A stretch of 64,000 bases of DNA from HLUCCA09 sp038757905 (GTDB lineage: Bacteria; Pseudomonadota; Alphaproteobacteria; Rhodobacterales; Rhodobacteraceae): assembly GCA_038757905.1 (NCBI GenBank), contig JBCDGG010000005.1:1-64000 (forward strand), given 5' to 3'. A program made the translations under genes and the position numbers. Below, piece by piece: positions 42,730 to 51,768 of this stretch. A model generated the notes under the pieces. The model was not told the origin of the DNA. It did no database searches and worked only from the letters and a program-made list of their open reading frames with translations. The first letter of the stretch is position 1. Each line of letters opens with the position of its first letter.

Positions 42730-43212
42730 ATGACCGCCTACATCTGTGTCACCGCCTCGGAGCTTTCGCCCGAAAGCGCCCTTTGGAGCCGGATCGGGCC
42801 CGCCGACTTTCTCGACTGCTACAGCGTGCGCGCGCGGGCCACGCCGCGCCGGGCCGCCGAGATCATCACGAGCTTTCCCGGATGGGCGCGGTTTCTTCTC
42901 GTGATCCGGCGCTTGCTGACATCTCCGTTCGGGCTGTCCAACGATGGCCCGATGGCAGTGGACAAGGTCGGCGCGTTCCCGGTGGAGTCCGAAACGGACA
43001 CCGAGCTGATTGCCGGGTTCGACGACAAGCATCTGGACTTCCGGGTCTCGATCGTGGCTCAGGACGGACAGGTGTCCCTCGCGACATGGGTGCACGTCCA
43101 CAACCCTGGCGGGACGTTCTATCTCAATGCGATCCTTCCGTTTCACATCCTGATTGCCCGTGATGCCCTGCGCCGTGTGGCCGTCGAGACGGCGGCGCCG
43201 TCGCGCAAGTAG
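42730..43212 (+). CDS. DUF2867 family protein
   Basis: Protein of 160 residues resembling the DUF2867 family, function unknown. Supporting sequence is an N-terminal DFLDCYSVRA, the block WARFLLVIRRLLTSPFGL, and the family-type FDDKHLDFRVSIVAQDGQ followed by LNAILPFHILIARDALRRV. No signal peptide. The ATG at 42730 was chosen where the family sequence begins; only a weak AAAGG precedes it. It is intact amid several broken genes and is convergent with the MocR gene. Confidence 0.75.
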   Translation: MTAYICVTASELSPESALWSRIGPADFLDCYSVRARATPRRAAEIITSFPGWARFLLVIRRLLTSPFGLSNDGPMAVDKVGAFPVESETDTELIAGFDDKHLDFRVSIVAQDGQVSLATWVHVHNPGGTFYLNAILPFHILIARDALRRVAVETAAPSRK

Positions 43213-43385
43213 CCCGCCTTTGTCTGATGGTCATCTCATAGCGCCCAAATGGGCAAGTCGGCCGGCGTCTACCTGTCCATCATTGCGAAACAGCGATGCC
43301 CTGACCTCCAGGGGCGCCGGCGTCTTTGCGGCCGTACAGGGAAGGGGAGCCAGACCTAAGCTGGGAGCCGCGAGGGCCCTGCGCC

Positions 43386-44870
43386 TCAACGGCCGTTCGG
43401 CGCGGTGGCCGCGGAGAGGCCTTGCCGAACCCGCCCGGGGCCCGGCACGGAGGCTTCGATGGCGCGGCGCAGCACGCGCAACGTGCGGGGCAATGCTTCC
43501 TCGGCGATATTGGAAAAGCCGATCAGCAGACCGGGGCGCAAGCGCTCGTTGTGTGTGTAATCCGACAAGGGACGCGGCAGGAGGCCGAGGTCTTTGCCGC
43601 GTCGGGCCACCTGGGCATCGTCATAGCCAACGGGAAGATACCCCATTAAATGTAGGTCGGCGTTCAGAATCTCGGTCTTCAGGAGGCCCGACTTCGCTTC
43701 CTTCAGTACGGCGTTCAGCGCGTTCTGCCGCGTCAGATAAAGCGTGCGCATCTTGCGGATATGCGCTTCGAACTGCCCCGACGCCATGAACTCGGCCATC
43801 GTCAGTTGCGTAGCAAGGCTCGGCGGGCGCGTGACGGCATCCAGCAGGTTGAGAAAGACGTCTACATAGCGTGTGGGGACAACCAGGTACCCGATGCCAA
43901 GGGATGGCAGAACGGTCTTGGAGAAGGTGCCGAAGTAAAGGACACGCCTGTCCGGATCGAGGCTTTGCAACGAAGGCGCGGGATGTCCGCCTAAGCGGTA
44001 TTCGCCGTCGCAATCGTCCTCCAGCAGGTAGGCATCCGCGTCATAGGCCCAGTTCAGAAGCTTGATCCGGCGCCGGATCGACATCGTGTGCCCCAGGGGG
44101 GCTTGGCGGGCGGGGGTGACGTAGTCAAACTTCGCGTCCGCCGCCGCCGCGACTCCGGCCTTCACGATCAGGCCCTGATTGTCGACCGGCACCGGGACGG
44201 TCGCGACGCGAAACAGATCGTAGACCCGCGAGATACCGGGATGGCCGGGATCCTCCGTCCAGCCGCTGTCGCCGGGATTGGCCAGCGCCAGCATGATCAG
44301 CAGGAGCGCCTGCCGCGTGCCGGAGATGATCTGAACCTGCTCCGGAGAGCACGAAACCCCGCGGTTGCTTGCCAGACAGCGCGCGACCTCTTCGCGGAGT
44401 TCGATGGCCCCGTCCGCCGGGCAGCGGGCGATCCCGCTAGGCGCCAACTGGTTCAGGATCGGACGCATGATCCGGGACCATGCCTGCGACGGGAACTCGA
44501 ACACGGCCGGAATGCCTGGATTGAATGGCAGCGTCCGGCTCGTCCGCTCACGCGGCTTTGGCAGGTTCTCGTCGAACCGGGTGGCGAGCTCTGCCTCCAA
44601 CTGCCGACCGTCGCTCGGCCGCGCATAATGCAGCTGGGCGGACGAGGCCAGGTTTTCGGGAAGCATGTCGGCAACGAAGGTGCCGGACTTCTCTGACGAA
44701 GTAAGGTAGCCCTCGGATTTCAGCTGGTCGTAGGCGCGGGCCACCGTAGTGCGGGACGGGCCGAGTTCCGTAGACAGGGTGCGCGTCGAGGGCATGCGAA
44801 TGCCCGCGTCCAGCGTTCCCTCGGTGATGTGAAAGCGCAGCGCGCTATAGAGTTGCGTGGCCAATGGCAA
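43386..44870 (-). CDS. MocR-type regulator (GntR DNA-binding plus aminotransferase domain), 5' end disrupted
   Basis: Fusion of a GntR winged helix (about residues 5-70; MPSTRTLSTELGPSRTTVARAY) and a fold-type I aminotransferase domain used as a sensor. The cofactor lysine is in YFGTFSKTVLPSL and Asp is in LLEDDCDGEYR; 494 residues from a TTG at 44870. MocR proteins sense pyridoxal phosphate or amino compounds and control nearby genes. The TTG has no ribosome-binding site and the typical family start (LDLDTGSDLPLATQLY) lies partly upstream. The best start, ATG 44930 with GGAGGAG, is followed by an in-frame amber at codon 9. The gene may be inactive. Confidence 0.75.
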   Translation of the reverse strand: MPLATQLYSALRFHITEGTLDAGIRMPSTRTLSTELGPSRTTVARAYDQLKSEGYLTSSEKSGTFVADMLPENLASSAQLHYARPSDGRQLEAELATRFDENLPKPRERTSRTLPFNPGIPAVFEFPSQAWSRIMRPILNQLAPSGIARCPADGAIELREEVARCLASNRGVSCSPEQVQIISGTRQALLLIMLALANPGDSGWTEDPGHPGISRVYDLFRVATVPVPVDNQGLIVKAGVAAAADAKFDYVTPARQAPLGHTMSIRRRIKLLNWAYDADAYLLEDDCDGEYRLGGHPAPSLQSLDPDRRVLYFGTFSKTVLPSLGIGYLVVPTRYVDVFLNLLDAVTRPPSLATQLTMAEFMASGQFEAHIRKMRTLYLTRQNALNAVLKEAKSGLLKTEILNADLHLMGYLPVGYDDAQVARRGKDLGLLPRPLSDYTHNERLRPGLLIGFSNIAEEALPRTLRVLRRAIEASVPGPGRVRQGLSAATAPNGR

Positions 44871-44903
44871 ATCCGATCCCGTGTCGAGATCCAGCCCTGT
44901 TAG

Positions 44904-44943
44904 CTACGCACCCGACGATTTTTGCGCCATGATCGGCTCCTCC
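44904..44943 (-). other. Likely original MocR start with ribosome-binding site and in-frame amber codon
   Basis: On the minus strand GGAGGAG (44937-44943) precedes ATG 44930 by 6 bases. The frame reads MAQKSSGA, then TAG (44904-44906), then continues in the same frame into LTGLDLDTGSDLPLATQL and the MocR domain. A single base change or sequencing error at the TAG would give a full-length gene of 514 codons. Confidence 0.6.
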
Positions 44944-45056
44944 ACGCGATTCTGGGTGTAAAAACATCAGTAATTTGGCCGTTGCTACCATGCCATAATC
45001 CGATGCCCTCCTGAGCACCGCAGCGGCGATTGCGCTGCCGAACCACGGGAGGACCC

Positions 45057-46160
45057 ATGCGACACCTGATCCCAATCATCCGCCGGAGGGCGCTTGGCGC
45101 GCTCCTTGCCTGCTTCGGCGTCTTGCCGGCCTTTGCCGAACCCCTCGTTTCCATGATCGCCGACACCCGCACGCTGGCTGCGTTCCGGGTGAACCCTGAG
45201 GCGCTTGCCGGCTGGCTGCCCGAGACGCACCAACCGGCCCCCTATGCGAGCGGTTCGTTCGAAGGGGCGAAATCACGTCCAACGCCAAGCCCTATACCGA
45301 GCCGGGCCTGAAGGGCTACGAGGTGCTGGAGGGTGTGCGCAAGGGCGCCTACGACGTCGCGCATGCGCTCACCAGCTATTCAAGCTAGGCAAGCCCGGCC
45401 CTCGAAGGCATCGACCCCTCGGGCATCATCCAGGATTGGGAAACCAATCGGCAGGCTGTCGAGGCCTGCCGCCCGATCATCGAGCGTGAGGCGCGCGAGA
45501 AGTACAACGCGCAGATCGTCAACATCTACCCGTTCCCGCCCCAGCAGCTCTGGTTCAACCTTAGCGACCGGTCGATGACGGACGTCTCGCTGTCTGACCT
45601 CGCAGGCAAGAAGATCCGCACGTACAGCCGGACCCAGGGCGATTTCGTCGAAGGGCTGGGGGCGTCATCGATCACGCTCGCGCTGGCCGAAGTGGTGCCC
45701 GCCCTGGAGAAGGGCGTCGCCGACTGCGGCGTGACCGGGACAATGCCGGCCGACAACGGCCAATGGTGGCTGGTGGTGACGCATAACGTCCACGTTCGCC
45801 TCGGCTTTGCTACCACGTTCACGGCGATCAACCTCGACACCTGGAGCGGCATGAGCGCCGAGACGCAGGCGCTCATCCTGCCGGAAGCCAAGCCGTTCGA
45901 GGATGAGATCTGGGCGTTTGAGCAGACGCTGGATCAGGCCGGCATGGACTGCAATGCCCAGGGCCCGTGCGACCGCGGCGATCCGGGCAACATGACGTTC
46001 TTCGAACCCAACGCCGAGGATCAGGCGCTTCTTGAAGAGGATTGCGGCCGAAACGGTCGTGCCGCGCTGGGCCGAGCGGTGCGGCAGCGCCTGCGCGCAG
46101 GAGTGGAACGAGACGATCGGCAAGATCATCGGCATCACCGCGCCCACGAGCGGGTCTTGA
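45057..46160 (+). pseudogene. TRAP transporter solute-binding protein (DctP), broken by two frameshifts and a stop
   Basis: Starts at ATG 45057 behind GGGAGGA with a signal peptide (LGALLACFGVLPAFAEP). Frame breaks: one base lost in the G run 45264-45267; an in-frame TAG at 45386-45388; and a further shift near 46034. The restored product, about 367 residues, shows DctP features such as a KGYEVLEGVRKGAYDVAHAL block, LAGKKIRTYSRTQGDF and the C-terminal VPRWAERCGSACAQEWNETI. TRAP binding proteins capture organic acids in the periplasm. It is divergent from the MocR gene, a frequent regulator arrangement, and precedes the permease remnant. Confidence 0.8.
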
Positions 46161-46221
46161 TCGAAAGTCGGTCGCGGCGGGGACCTGCCGCGGCCCATCC
46201 GGCGCTTGGGGAGAAAGAGCC

Positions 46222-46491
46222 ATGTTTGTCCGCATCCAATCGCGGCTGGAGGCCACGGCACGGGGCGCGGCCATCTTCGGCGTGACTATAAAGGTGCTGA
46301 TGGAAGTGGCGCTGATCAGGACCGCCATCGGGCTCAACCTCTAAGTGGTGCACGGAACCCGCACCCGGGGCGGCCGGTTCAACGACGTCAGCTATGGCGC
46401 GCTGCCGTTTCTGGCCGCGCTGCTCGCACTGATCGGGTGCTTGCTGGCCTTCCCCGACATCGCCACCTGGCTGCCAAGCCAAGTCTACTAA
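46222..46491 (+). pseudogene. TRAP permease remnant: DctQ-like start joined to DctM-like end
   Basis: ATG 46222 begins MFVRIQSRLEATARGAAIFG, like the first residues of a small TRAP permease (DctQ). After about 21 codons the frame becomes KVLMEVALIRTAIGLNL and VVHGTRTRGGRFNDV, then AALLALIGCLLAFPDIATWL, which is the C-terminal end of a large TRAP permease (DctM). A TAA at 46342-46344 replaces the expected aromatic codon between GLNL and VVHG. So most of dctQ and dctM has been deleted and the rest carries a stop. The DctM assignment is stronger than the DctQ one. Confidence 0.7.
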
Positions 46492-46511
46492 CTCTTTGAA
46501 AGCAGAAAGCC

Positions 46512-47372
46512 ATGACCCGACCCTGCCTTGCCCCGCTGCCCGACGCGACGCCGCCGAAGCAGCCGCTTCCCAGGGGCGCGACGGACTGCCATGCCCATGT
46601 GATCGCGCCGCAGGCCGAGCACCCGTTCGTCGCGAACCGGTCTTACACGCCGCCGCCGTCGACGCTGGCGGCTTATCGGGCGTTGCACGCCCGGCTCGGG
46701 ATCGAGCGCGCCGTGATCGTGCAGCCCTCCGTCCATGGCACAGACAACCGGGTCACGTTGGGGGCCATCGCGGGCTACGGCCCGGCCTGCCGGGGGATCG
46801 CGGTGGTCGAGGCGGATTGCCCGATGGAGGACCTGCGCGCGATGGATGCGTGCGGCATCCGGGGCGTGCGGATCAACATGCTCTTTGCCGGGGGCATCGG
46901 GCTGGAGGATCTGGAGCCGCTGGCGCGCCGGATTGCCGGCCTCGGCTGGCACCTTCAGCTCCTGATCGACGGCCCCACGCTCGCCGATCAGGAGGCCCGG
47001 CTCGCGCCCCTGCCCGTGCACGTCGTGATCGACCATATGGGCCATGTTCAGGTTCGCGAAGGTCTCGACCAGCCTGGGTTTCGCGCGCTGCGCCGTCTTG
47101 TGAGCGGGGGCAACTCCTGGGTGAAGCTTTCGGGCAGCTATCGCATGTCACACAAGCGGCCCGGGTTTGAAGACGTGGTGCCCTTCGCGCAGGCGCTCAT
47201 CGCAGAGAACCCGCATCGCATGGTCTGGAGAACCGACTGGCCGCATCCGGCGATGCAGGACTTCATGCCGGATGACGGGGCGTTGGTGGATGCGCTGGAC
47301 ACCTATGTGCGAACGGAGGCGGAGCGGACCGCGATCCTCGTCGACAACCCGGCGTCTCTCTACGGGTTCTGA
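46512..47372 (+). CDS. Amidohydrolase-2 family protein (dicarboxylate lactonase-like)
   Basis: TIM-barrel hydrolase of the amidohydrolase-2 / 2-pyrone-4,6-dicarboxylate lactonase group, 286 residues. It has the N-terminal metal motif TDCHAHV (about residues 25-31), a central VIDHMGH, KLSGSYRMS and C-terminal RTDWPHP with the catalytic Asp. Related enzymes hydrolyse lactones or decarboxylate aromatic acids. It starts 20 bases after the TRAP remnant, so it was probably the enzyme of a transporter-linked catabolic operon; it remains intact. The ribosome-binding site is weak (AGAAAG). Confidence 0.87.
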   Translation: MTRPCLAPLPDATPPKQPLPRGATDCHAHVIAPQAEHPFVANRSYTPPPSTLAAYRALHARLGIERAVIVQPSVHGTDNRVTLGAIAGYGPACRGIAVVEADCPMEDLRAMDACGIRGVRINMLFAGGIGLEDLEPLARRIAGLGWHLQLLIDGPTLADQEARLAPLPVHVVIDHMGHVQVREGLDQPGFRALRRLVSGGNSWVKLSGSYRMSHKRPGFEDVVPFAQALIAENPHRMVWRTDWPHPAMQDFMPDDGALVDALDTYVRTEAERTAILVDNPASLYGF

Positions 47373-47649
47373 CCGCACGGGTTCGATGATCTCGTGCCGC
47401 CCGGCTGTGCTTGGCGGAATGCTTCCTCCGGTTCAGATGCCAGGGCAGGGGGCGCTTGCAGAGCCCTGCACTGGATCGTCGGTGGGCAACGGAACGCACG
47501 GATCGGGCCGCAGCGCCATCCTCGCCAGTCCCGGCGCTCGGTGGCCCGGCAAGCGTCCAAGGCCCGTCGCCGCGCACTATCCCAAGTTGGTCTGCGGGGC
47601 CGCATCCCCTGGTCGACCCGGCGGTGCGAAGCTGCCCGGCGGGCCCGCG

Positions 47650-49587
47650 TCAGGCGCGCACGCCGGCTTGCACGACACCGAGAACGGAGAGCACCTTGGC
47701 CTCAATATCCTCGGCATTCAGCTTTGCGACGGCATACATGTCCCGCGGGCTGGCCTGGTCTATGAAAATGTCCGGCAGCACCATGGAGCGATACTTCAGG
47801 CCTGTGTCGAAGACGCCCTCCTCGGCCAGCAAGTGCGCCACGTGCGAGCCGAACCCGCCAATGGCGCCTTCCTCGACCGTGATCAGAACCTCATGCGCCG
47901 CGGCAAGTTGCAGGATAAGGTCGCGGTCCAGCGGCTTGGCGAAGCGGGCGTCGGCAATGGTGGGGGTGATCCCCTTTTGAGAGAGGGAATCGCTCGCCTC
48001 CTGCACCTCCTTCAGACGCGCGCCGAAGTTCAACAGCGCGACGCCCGCGCCCTCGCGGATCATGCGCCCTTTGCCGATCTCCAAGATCTCGCCCCGGTCC
48101 GGCATCTCGACGCCGACGCCCTCACCCCGCGGAAAGCGGAAGGAAATCGGGCTGTCGTCATGGGCCACGGCCGTGGCGACCATGTGCTTCAACTCCGCTT
48201 CGTCCGCTGCCGCCATCACGACAAAGCCAGGCAGGTTGGCAAGATAGGCGGTGTCGAAAGCACCCGCATGCGTCGCCCCATCGGCGCCGACAAGCCCCGC
48301 TCGGTCAATGGCGAAGCGCACCGGAAGCCGTTGAATGGCCACGTCATGCACCACCTGATCGTAGCCACGCTGCAGGAAAGTGGAGTAGATCGCGCAGAAC
48401 GGCTTCAGCCCGCCCGCGGCTTGCCCGGCAGAAAAGGTCACCGCGTGCTGCTCCGCGATGCCCACATCGAAGCAGCGCGAGGCGAAGCGCTCGGCGAAGA
48501 GCTTCAGCCCGGTTCCATCGGGCATGGCCGCGGTCACGGCGGTGATGCGTTCGTCGCGCCCGGCTTCGTCGATCAGGGCTTCGGCAAAGACCTTGGTGTA
48601 GGACGGGGCGTTCGACGGCGACTTCTTCTGTTCGCCCGTCACCAGATCGAACTTGGAGACGCCGTGGCCCTTGTCCCGCGCCTCCTCGGCCGGGCCGTAA
48701 CCCTTGCCCTTCTTGGTGATCGCGTGGATCAGGACCGGCCCGTCGGCCCGCGCCTTGACCGTCCGCAGAACGGCAAGAAGCTGTTCCATGTCGTGCCCGT
48801 CGATGGGCCCGACATAGGAAAAGCCCAGCTCTTCGAACAGCGTGCCCCCGACAACGGTGTGCTTCAGCAGGTCCTTTGCCCGCTTGGCGCCCTCGCGGAA
48901 CGGCTCCGGCAGCAGGCTGACCGCGCCCTTCGCCGCCGCCTTGAACTCCTGAAACGGGGCTCCGGCATAGAGGCGGGACAGGTAGGAGGACATCGCACCT
49001 ACCGGCGGGGCAATGGACATTTCGTTGTCGTTGAGAACGACGATGAGCCGACGCCGCTCGTGCCCGGCATTGTTCATCGCCTCATAGGCCATGCCGGCGC
49101 TCAGCGCGCCGTCTCCGATGACGGCGATGGCGTCGCCCAGCGGGGGTTCGCCCTTCGTTTCGGGCCGGGCGCCCAGATCCCGCGCCGTCGCAAACCCCAG
49201 CGCCGCCGAGATAGAGGTGGAGGAATGCGCCGCACCGAACGGATCGTAGGGGCTTTCGGACCGTTTGGTGAAGCCGCTCAACCCGTCCTTCTGGCGCAGG
49301 GTGCGGATGCGGTCGCGGCGCCCGGTCAGGATCTTGTGCGGGTAGCATTGATGCGACACGTCCCAGATCAGCCTGTCGCGCGGGGTGTCGAACACCGCAT
49401 GCAGCGCCACGGTGAGTTCGATCACGCCGAGCCCGGCGCCCAGATGCCCGCCCGTCTGACTGACGGCCGCGATTGTCTCGGCCCGCAGCTCGCTTGCCAG
49501 GCGCTCGAGATCGCGATCGGAGAACTGTTTCAGGTCTGAGGGGCTATGGACCGTATCGAGGAGCGGCGTGCTCAGTCTGCTCGTCAT
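47650..49587 (-). CDS. dxs: 1-deoxy-D-xylulose-5-phosphate synthase
   Basis: Thiamine-diphosphate enzyme that condenses pyruvate and glyceraldehyde 3-phosphate in the first step of the methylerythritol phosphate isoprenoid pathway, 645 residues. Visible marks are GGHLGAGLGVIELTVALH, the cofactor-binding GDGALSAGMAYEAMNNAG segment, the catalytic glutamate in VGIAEQHAVTFSAG and FAIDRAGLVGADGATHAG. AGGAAAG precedes the ATG. It follows ispA by 39 bases, joining the pathway's first step and prenyl chain elongation in one leftward operon. Confidence 0.97.
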   Translation of the reverse strand: MTSRLSTPLLDTVHSPSDLKQFSDRDLERLASELRAETIAAVSQTGGHLGAGLGVIELTVALHAVFDTPRDRLIWDVSHQCYPHKILTGRRDRIRTLRQKDGLSGFTKRSESPYDPFGAAHSSTSISAALGFATARDLGARPETKGEPPLGDAIAVIGDGALSAGMAYEAMNNAGHERRRLIVVLNDNEMSIAPPVGAMSSYLSRLYAGAPFQEFKAAAKGAVSLLPEPFREGAKRAKDLLKHTVVGGTLFEELGFSYVGPIDGHDMEQLLAVLRTVKARADGPVLIHAITKKGKGYGPAEEARDKGHGVSKFDLVTGEQKKSPSNAPSYTKVFAEALIDEAGRDERITAVTAAMPDGTGLKLFAERFASRCFDVGIAEQHAVTFSAGQAAGGLKPFCAIYSTFLQRGYDQVVHDVAIQRLPVRFAIDRAGLVGADGATHAGAFDTAYLANLPGFVVMAAADEAELKHMVATAVAHDDSPISFRFPRGEGVGVEMPDRGEILEIGKGRMIREGAGVALLNFGARLKEVQEASDSLSQKGITPTIADARFAKPLDRDLILQLAAAHEVLITVEEGAIGGFGSHVAHLLAEEGVFDTGLKYRSMVLPDIFIDQASPRDMYAVAKLNAEDIEAKVLSVLGVVQAGVRA

Positions 49588-49626
49588 GTCGTCGTCTTTC
49601 CTGGGCCGCTGGCGGTCTGGCGGGCG

Positions 49627-50523
49627 TCACTTTTTGCGCGCGATAACGAAGCGGGCTGCCGCCCGCAAGAGATCGGCGCGCGCGCCATAGACGTCGAGCG
49701 CGGCACAGGCATCCTGCACCAAACCCGCGGCCCGCACCTTTGCGGCGTCGAGCCCGAGCAGGGACACAAAGGTCGCCTTGCCGGCCGCGTCGTCCTTGCG
49801 GAGGCGCTTGCCCGCCGCTGTCGCGTCGCCTTCGATATCAAGAATGTCATCCGCGATCTGAAAGGCGAGCCCCAGAGCCTCGGCATAGTGCCGCAGGGGG
49901 GCGGTATCTTCGCCCGCGATGACGGCGCCCGCTTCCCCGGACCAGCGGATTAGCGCGCCGGTCTTGGCCGCCTGAAGCTGCTCCACATCGCCGAGGCTTA
50001 ACGGGGCCGTGGCCGTTTCGGCCGCAATATCAAGTGCCTGGCCCAGTACCATCCCGCGCGCTCCGGCGGCCTCGGCCATGGAGGAGACGAGCCGGACACG
50101 CCTGTCGGGCGACGGCGCGGCCGCCTCCCGGGCCAATAGCTCGAAGGCGAGGCAATGCAGCGCATCGCCGACCAGAACGGCGGTGGCCTCGTCCCATTTG
50201 ACATGCACGGTCGGCCGGCCGCGTCTGAGATCGTCGTCGTCCATGGCGGGCAGGTCGTCATGGACGAGCGAGTAGGTGTGCACCGCCTCGACCGCCGCCG
50301 CCGCATAGCGCGAGGTTTCCGGCGCGATGTCAAAGAGCGCGGCACCCTCCATGACGAGGAAGCCGCGCAGGCCCTTGCCGCCGTCGAGCGCATATCCCAT
50401 CGCCTCGACCACGGGCACCCGCGGGAACCGCGCCAGTTCGGCCGCAAGCAGCGCATGCACCTCGGTGGACGCCGCCGTCAGCCGCGCCTCGAACGGCGCC
50501 TCTGCCACACTTGCCTCAGCCAT
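49627..50523 (-). CDS. ispA: Farnesyl diphosphate synthase / short-chain polyprenyl synthetase
   Basis: Prenyl-chain elongating enzyme, 298 residues. First aspartate-rich motif HDDLPAMDDDDLRRGRPT is at about 88-105, and the second, FQIADDILDIEGD, is at about 217-229; GGKGLRGFL is the substrate-binding segment. It makes farnesyl (or geranylgeranyl) diphosphate for quinones, undecaprenol and carotenoids. The start at 50523 overlaps the xseB stop by 8 bases; the frame stays open through xseB without family sequence. Confidence 0.95.
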   Translation of the reverse strand: MAEASVAEAPFEARLTAASTEVHALLAAELARFPRVPVVEAMGYALDGGKGLRGFLVMEGAALFDIAPETSRYAAAAVEAVHTYSLVHDDLPAMDDDDLRRGRPTVHVKWDEATAVLVGDALHCLAFELLAREAAAPSPDRRVRLVSSMAEAAGARGMVLGQALDIAAETATAPLSLGDVEQLQAAKTGALIRWSGEAGAVIAGEDTAPLRHYAEALGLAFQIADDILDIEGDATAAGKRLRKDDAAGKATFVSLLGLDAAKVRAAGLVQDACAALDVYGARADLLRAAARFVIARKK

Positions 50524-50755
50524 CGAGCGGTGCGGTGCCCGTCGCGGCGCCGCTGGCATCGGTGGTGATCTGCTCCACCTGCATTTCCGCCTTGCGCAGC
50601 GCGTCCTCGCACCGTTTCGCCAGGGCATTGCCGCGCTGGTAGAGGTCGATGGACTGCTCCAGCGGTACGTCTCCGCCTTCCAGCCGTCCGACCACCTGCT
50701 CCAATTCTGCCAGAGCGGCCTCGAAGCTCATTTCCTCCACCGGCGTCTCTGTCAT
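50516..50755 (-). CDS. xseB: Exodeoxyribonuclease VII small subunit
   Basis: Small subunit of exonuclease VII, 79 residues, the usual size. It carries the family block MSFEAALAELEQVVGRLEGGDVPLEQSIDLYQRG and is a predicted coiled-coil hairpin that binds XseA for single-strand DNA degradation. The start overlaps the HDAC-like stop in ATGA; the end overlaps ispA. An xseB-ispA-dxs order is common in proteobacteria. Confidence 0.95.
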   Translation of the reverse strand: MTETPVEEMSFEAALAELEQVVGRLEGGDVPLEQSIDLYQRGNALAKRCEDALRKAEMQVEQITTDASGAATGTAPLDG

Positions 50756-51687
50756 CCCCGCTCCCCCCGTTTCATCAAGACCTCGACATGCGCCGCCACA
50801 CTGGCCGCCAACGCTGCCAGATCGTATCCGCCCTCCAGCGCAGACACCACACGGCCGCCTGCCGCGGTATCTGCGACATCGCAGATCCGTTCCGTCACCC
50901 AGGCGAAATCCTGCTCCAAAAGGGCCATTTGAGCCAGGGGATCGTCGGCATGGGCGTCGAAGCCGGCGGAGATCAGGATGAGTTCCGGCGCGAACTCTTC
51001 CAGCGCCGGAAGGACCTGCCCCTCATAGGCGCGGCGGAAGCCGGTGCTCCCCGTCCCGGGCGGCAGCGGGACATTGATGACGTTGCCATAGGCACCGGTC
51101 TCGTGAATGTCCCCGGTGCCCGGCCACAGCGGCATCTGATGGGACGAGACGAAGAGCGTGCGCCCCTCGTTCCACAGCAGATCCTGCGTGCCGTTTCCGT
51201 GATGCACGTCGAAATCGACGACTGCGACGCGCGACAGGCCGTGCAGATCGAGCGCACGTTTCGCCGCGATCGCGACCGAGCCGAACAGACAGAAGCCCAT
51301 GGGCGTTTCGCGCTCGGCGTGGTGACCGGGTGGCCTGATCGCACAAAACGCATTGGCCACGTCACCGGCCATGACGGCATCCACCGCCGCGCCGAGGGCG
51401 CCGACCGCGCGAAGCGCCGCGTTCCACGACCCCGCCATCACATGGGTGTCGGCATCGAGCGCGCGGCTTCCGAAGGAGGGGATCGACGCTTCGATCTCCG
51501 CCACGTAGCTATCCGGGTGGCAGCGCAGCAGCTCGCCCCGGTCGGCCAGGGGCGCATCCCGGCGGACGAGATCGTCGAACCGCGCCAGCCCCTCCGCCAC
51601 CGCCTCCAGCCGGGCGACACGCTCCGGATGGCCGTCCGGTGTGATGTGTCCCAGGCAATCGCTATGGCTGAAGAGCGCGGTCGCCAT
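50752..51687 (-). CDS. Histone deacetylase-like (acetylpolyamine amidohydrolase type) protein
   Basis: Zinc-dependent deacetylase-fold protein, 311 residues. The catalytic histidines are in RPPGHHAERE, zinc ligands in VVDFDVHHGNGTQ and the Asp in SAGFDAHADDPL. Bacterial members deacetylate polyamines or other small acetylated compounds. It lies between the petR-like gene (81-base gap) and xseB (ATGA overlap), an arrangement I recall as widespread in Rhodobacterales. The substrate cannot be read from sequence. Confidence 0.92.
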   Translation of the reverse strand: MATALFSHSDCLGHITPDGHPERVARLEAVAEGLARFDDLVRRDAPLADRGELLRCHPDSYVAEIEASIPSFGSRALDADTHVMAGSWNAALRAVGALGAAVDAVMAGDVANAFCAIRPPGHHAERETPMGFCLFGSVAIAAKRALDLHGLSRVAVVDFDVHHGNGTQDLLWNEGRTLFVSSHQMPLWPGTGDIHETGAYGNVINVPLPPGTGSTGFRRAYEGQVLPALEEFAPELILISAGFDAHADDPLAQMALLEQDFAWVTERICDVADTAAGGRVVSALEGGYDLAALAASVAAHVEVLMKRGERG

Positions 51688-51768
51688 TCTTCGCCTTCCT
51701 CTCGTTATCGTGCTGCGTCAGGTCTCTGGAGCGCGCGGATTGCGTCGCGGCGGCGCCCGTGGGCGGCC

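Noticed and set aside
47167..49539. 790-codon open frame opposite dxs
   Set aside because: Antisense shadow of dxs; no ribosome-binding site and no recognisable sequence.
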